Shown one piece after another: positions 62,081 through 64,000 of a stretch of DNA of 64,000 nucleotides. Each line of letters begins with the position of its first letter. Within the stretch, counting starts at the first letter, position 1. The notes under the pieces were generated by a model. It had not been told where the DNA came from, searched no databases, and saw nothing but the letters and a program-made list of their open reading frames with translations. Source of the DNA: Candidatus Rifleibacteriota bacterium (GTDB lineage Bacteria > Muiribacteriota > Ozemobacteria > Ozemobacterales > Ozemobacteraceae); NCBI GenBank assembly GCA_015233155.1, contig JADFYG010000014.1:33139-97138 (forward strand). The letters run 5' to 3'. A program made the position numbers and the translations under genes.

Positions 62081-63535
62081 ATGGCACTTAGCGATGCGGA
62101 GCGGTTTCCGTTACTGAACGAGGAAGGGCTGAAGATGCTCGATCGTTTGAGAGGGCATCCTTGTGCACCCAGGTTCAATCATCCATGTGGAGATATGTTG
62201 ACACAGGCTGGTTTCGAGGCGGTGCATACATACGAGACAAATCTCGCCGATGCTCCGCGCGGATGGGCGGAAGGCTCGGTTCCGCCGTGGGTTTCTGAGT
62301 TCGTCGAACATTGCCGCCGAGAGGTTCCGTTTTATCGGAGGCATTTCGCTGACTCAGGAACTGACTTCTTTCGATTGCCGTGTTGTGATCGTCGCGATCT
62401 GAAGCGCAAACCGGAAGCCTTTGTCACTGACGGAAGCAGACTAGACGAGATGATCGTCTACTGGACAACCGGAACGACAGGCCAGGCTCTGGACATCTAT
62501 TCGCATCCGATAATTTCATCGATGTATCTGGCTGCATTGCGGCACATGCTCGGCCAGGCCGGCATTACGCTTGATGGTGGAGCGGGCCGGGTTTCCATCG
62601 CGAATGTATCTGATCAGAATACGACATTCACTTACGCAACGATCATGACGTATTTGCGCCAGGCTGGACACGTTAAGGTCAACCTGAACACCGGCGATTG
62701 GAATCGCCAGGAGGATCGTGCGGCGTTTCTCGATGATTGTGACCCTGAAATTTATACCGGAGATCCGATCGCTTTCGCCGCGCTGGCCCGCCTGCCCCTC
62801 AGGACACGCCCAAAAGCGCTTGTTTCGTCTGCCATGACTTTGCTGCCGGCCTGGAAAAATGCTCTCGAAGAGCGGTTTGAGTGTCCGGTGCTGGACGTGT
62901 ATTCGATGAACGAGTCGCGTTTTATTGCTGTCGCGTCTGCTGACGTCAAAGATGCCAGCACCGTACCGGTCCACGAGATAGTTCCACATGATGTATTTGT
63001 CGAGATCATCGATGCCGCCGGTGATCCGGTGCCTTCAGGGGCTCGCGGGGAAATTGCCGTGACCTGCGGGCGAAATCCTTATTTGCCCTTGATTCGATAT
63101 CGAACAGGAGATTTTGCTTCAATGCGGTTTTCACCAGTCGAAGCTGAAGGGGTTGCTTCAGAAACGGTGCAATCGACTGGTTTTAAGACTGTTGCCGTCA
63201 AGACAAAAGTGGAAATTGTCGGTTTGGAAGGCCGCGCTGCGACGCTATTTTTTGCGACGGATGGTCGTGTTATCAATTCTATTAACGTGACTCACAGCCT
63301 TGGAAATTTCGCATTCGCGCAGTTTGCGCTTCGTCAGACAGCTGATGGTTCGTTATCGTTCAAGGCACGCGGAGGAGAGTATGACGCAGAAGCTGTGCGG
63401 AAAGCAATTCTCGATCAGTTCGGAACCTCGCAAATGCTGACGATTGGTGACCTGACGGATGCCGAAACGACTGGGGGCAAGATCATTTCTTATGAGTGCG
63501 AGATCTCCGACCGACCGTTTCAATTAAAGTTATGA
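62081..63535 (+). CDS. PaaK-like adenylate-forming enzyme (AMP-ligase)
   Basis: A 484-aa acyl-adenylate enzyme of the phenylacetate-CoA ligase (PaaK/CapK) type. The P-loop-like motif is VYWTTGTTGQALDI (about 127), a Tyr/Ser/Met-Asn-Glu segment DVYSMNESR is near 285, and IRYRTGDFASM near 345 is the A8-region precursor. It lacks a clear CoA-binding signature, so substrate and acceptor are unknown. It begins 16 nt after the GlcD-like stop and is likely in the same operon, perhaps activating the acid product or substrate. Confidence 0.82.
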   Translation: MALSDAERFPLLNEEGLKMLDRLRGHPCAPRFNHPCGDMLTQAGFEAVHTYETNLADAPRGWAEGSVPPWVSEFVEHCRREVPFYRRHFADSGTDFFRLPCCDRRDLKRKPEAFVTDGSRLDEMIVYWTTGTTGQALDIYSHPIISSMYLAALRHMLGQAGITLDGGAGRVSIANVSDQNTTFTYATIMTYLRQAGHVKVNLNTGDWNRQEDRAAFLDDCDPEIYTGDPIAFAALARLPLRTRPKALVSSAMTLLPAWKNALEERFECPVLDVYSMNESRFIAVASADVKDASTVPVHEIVPHDVFVEIIDAAGDPVPSGARGEIAVTCGRNPYLPLIRYRTGDFASMRFSPVEAEGVASETVQSTGFKTVAVKTKVEIVGLEGRAATLFFATDGRVINSINVTHSLGNFAFAQFALRQTADGSLSFKARGGEYDAEAVRKAILDQFGTSQMLTIGDLTDAETTGGKIISYECEISDRPFQLKL

Positions 63536-63594
63536 TTATTTTTATCCACATTGGAATACACATCCGGGGCCTGTATCGGGAAAAGCCAAGGTCA

Positions 63595-63611
63595 CAAATT
63601 AGTACACATTC
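63595..63611 (+). repeat. 17-bp direct repeat, left copy
   Basis: CAAATTAGTACACATTC, identical to 63780-63796. The two copies flank the tRNA-Gly gene, 185 bp apart, next to a recombinase gene; they could be recombinase arm-type sites or part of an attachment site. Confidence 0.75.
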
Positions 63612-63635
63612 GTGTGAAATTCCGATGTTCTGAAA

Positions 63636-63663
63636 ACAGAAAAACCGCTCGATGAGCGGCTTT
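63636..63663 (-). terminator. Terminator of tRNA-Gly
   Basis: On the minus strand CCGCTC-ATC-GAGCGG (63659-63645) is followed by TTTTTCTGTTTT. It lies 11 nt downstream of the tRNA 3' end. Confidence 0.8.
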
Positions 63664-63673
63664 TCAAATGCGG

Positions 63674-63746
63674 AGCGGGAGACGGGACTCGGACCCGCGA
63701 CCTCCTGCTTGGAAGGCAGGAGCTCTACCAACTGAGCTACTCCCGC
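63674..63746 (-). tRNA. tRNA-Gly(TCC)
   Basis: A 73-nt cloverleaf on the minus strand. The acceptor stem is GCGGGAG/CTCCCGC, D-arm GCTCAGTTGGTAGAGC, anticodon loop CTTCCAA with TCC (63713-63711) in a perfect stem CCTGC/GCAGG, and T-loop TCCGAGT. CCA is not encoded. It is likely the target or neighbour of an integrated element. Confidence 0.95.
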
Positions 63747-63779
63747 ATAAAGAAGCCCATGACCTTCTGAATCAGTACT

Positions 63780-63796
63780 CAAATTAGTACACATTC
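63780..63796 (+). repeat. 17-bp direct repeat, right copy
   Basis: CAAATTAGTACACATTC, 13 bp before the recombinase start codon. See 63595-63611. Confidence 0.75.
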
Positions 63797-63808
63797 AGGG
63801 AAAATCAG

Positions 63809-64000
63809 ATGAGTCGTTATCTTCATCACGTCACAGGGTGTTACTATTTTCGGCGAAGAGTGCCCAAAGACCTTCACTCCATTTTTCCGGTGGATTATTT
63901 CAAGGTTTCGCTACGAACACAGGACCGTCGATCTGCCGAAAGTCTTGCGGACAGCCTATCTACCTGGTGCCTCCGCACATTCACGTTACTTCGCGCTGGC
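63809..64000 (+). CDS. Tyrosine recombinase/integrase, N-terminal part (cut by window edge)
   Basis: The first 64 codons are visible. The start MSRYLHHVTGCYYFRRRVP followed by KDLHSIF and KVSLRTQDRRSAESLADSL matches the N-terminal DUF6538-type domain of phage-like integrases (YYFRRRVPxxL, SLRTxD..A). The catalytic domain would lie outside the window. ATG 63809 has AGGG 8 nt upstream. With the tRNA and direct repeats it marks the left end of a probable genomic island or prophage. Family is inferred from the N-terminus alone. Confidence 0.82.
   Translation, partial: MSRYLHHVTGCYYFRRRVPKDLHSIFPVDYFKVSLRTQDRRSAESLADSLSTWCLRTFTLLRAG

Overview
This 64 kb window is ordinary, gene-dense bacterial chromosome with 48 protein genes (one cut by the right edge), one tRNA, one complete insertion sequence and several families of short palindromic repeats. 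The cell looks didermic, or at least has a complex envelope: there is an AsmA/TamB-like protein, an SLH-domain surface protein with Ig-like repeats, a TPR lipoprotein, and a pseudopilin cluster. Large multidomain hybrid histidine kinases, a sigma-54 activator with a matching -24/-12 promoter, a DUF342 protein, Etf/GlcD genes and AT-hook proteins point to a deep-branching, metabolically flexible lineage. A candidate phylum such as Riflebacteria would fit, but this is a guess from gene content and no phylogenetic marker was compared.

Layout. 0.3-3.2 kb: tex followed directly by an AT-hook/zinc-knuckle protein. 3.2-11.1 kb (minus): two translationally coupled giant hybrid histidine kinases, the downstream one with Tyr in place of the phosphotransfer His. 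11.3-15.1 kb: ettA facing two tandem galT-like genes. 15.2-17.0 kb: an intact IS with terminal inverted repeats and a 9-bp target duplication, sitting between two divergent promoters. 17.0-18.4 kb: a hypothetical wHTH-like protein and an extremely acidic protein. 18.7-34.7 kb: a long colinear housekeeping array: ffh-rpsP-khpA-rimM-trmD-rplS-lepB-rbgA-phoH-pgpH-ybeY, two CNNM/CorC-type CBS proteins, a DUF502 protein, a DUF3048 protein and era, mostly joined by ATGA overlaps.

34.8-39.9 kb is the most interesting regulatory stretch. A membrane-anchored degenerate cyclase-like/HEAT protein is followed by an NtrC-type sigma-54 activator. After a 0.47 kb intergenic region come a PTS EIIA protein, an RsbW-like ATPase and ndk. 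That intergenic region carries a near-consensus sigma-54 promoter with two identical 15-bp sites about 80 and 107 bp upstream of the expected start, which is the arrangement of an activator-controlled operon. 40.1-51.5 kb holds envelope and signalling genes: AsmA/TamB-like, DUF342, the SLH/Ig surface protein, a hybrid kinase with a CxxCH (c-heme) sensor domain, and a 966-residue membrane protein in which I recognise a split PHP-type metallophosphoesterase core.

51.7-58.5 kb: glmM, a TPR lipoprotein, three pseudopilins, an eight-repeat calcium-type beta-propeller protein and a TPR protein. 58.7-63.5 kb: etfB-etfA-glcD plus a PaaK-like adenylate-forming enzyme, resembling an Etf-coupled 2-hydroxyacid (lactate-type) dehydrogenase module. 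At the right edge a tRNA-Gly(TCC), flanked by 17-bp direct repeats, abuts the start of a tyrosine-recombinase gene, so an integrated element probably begins here and continues outside the window.
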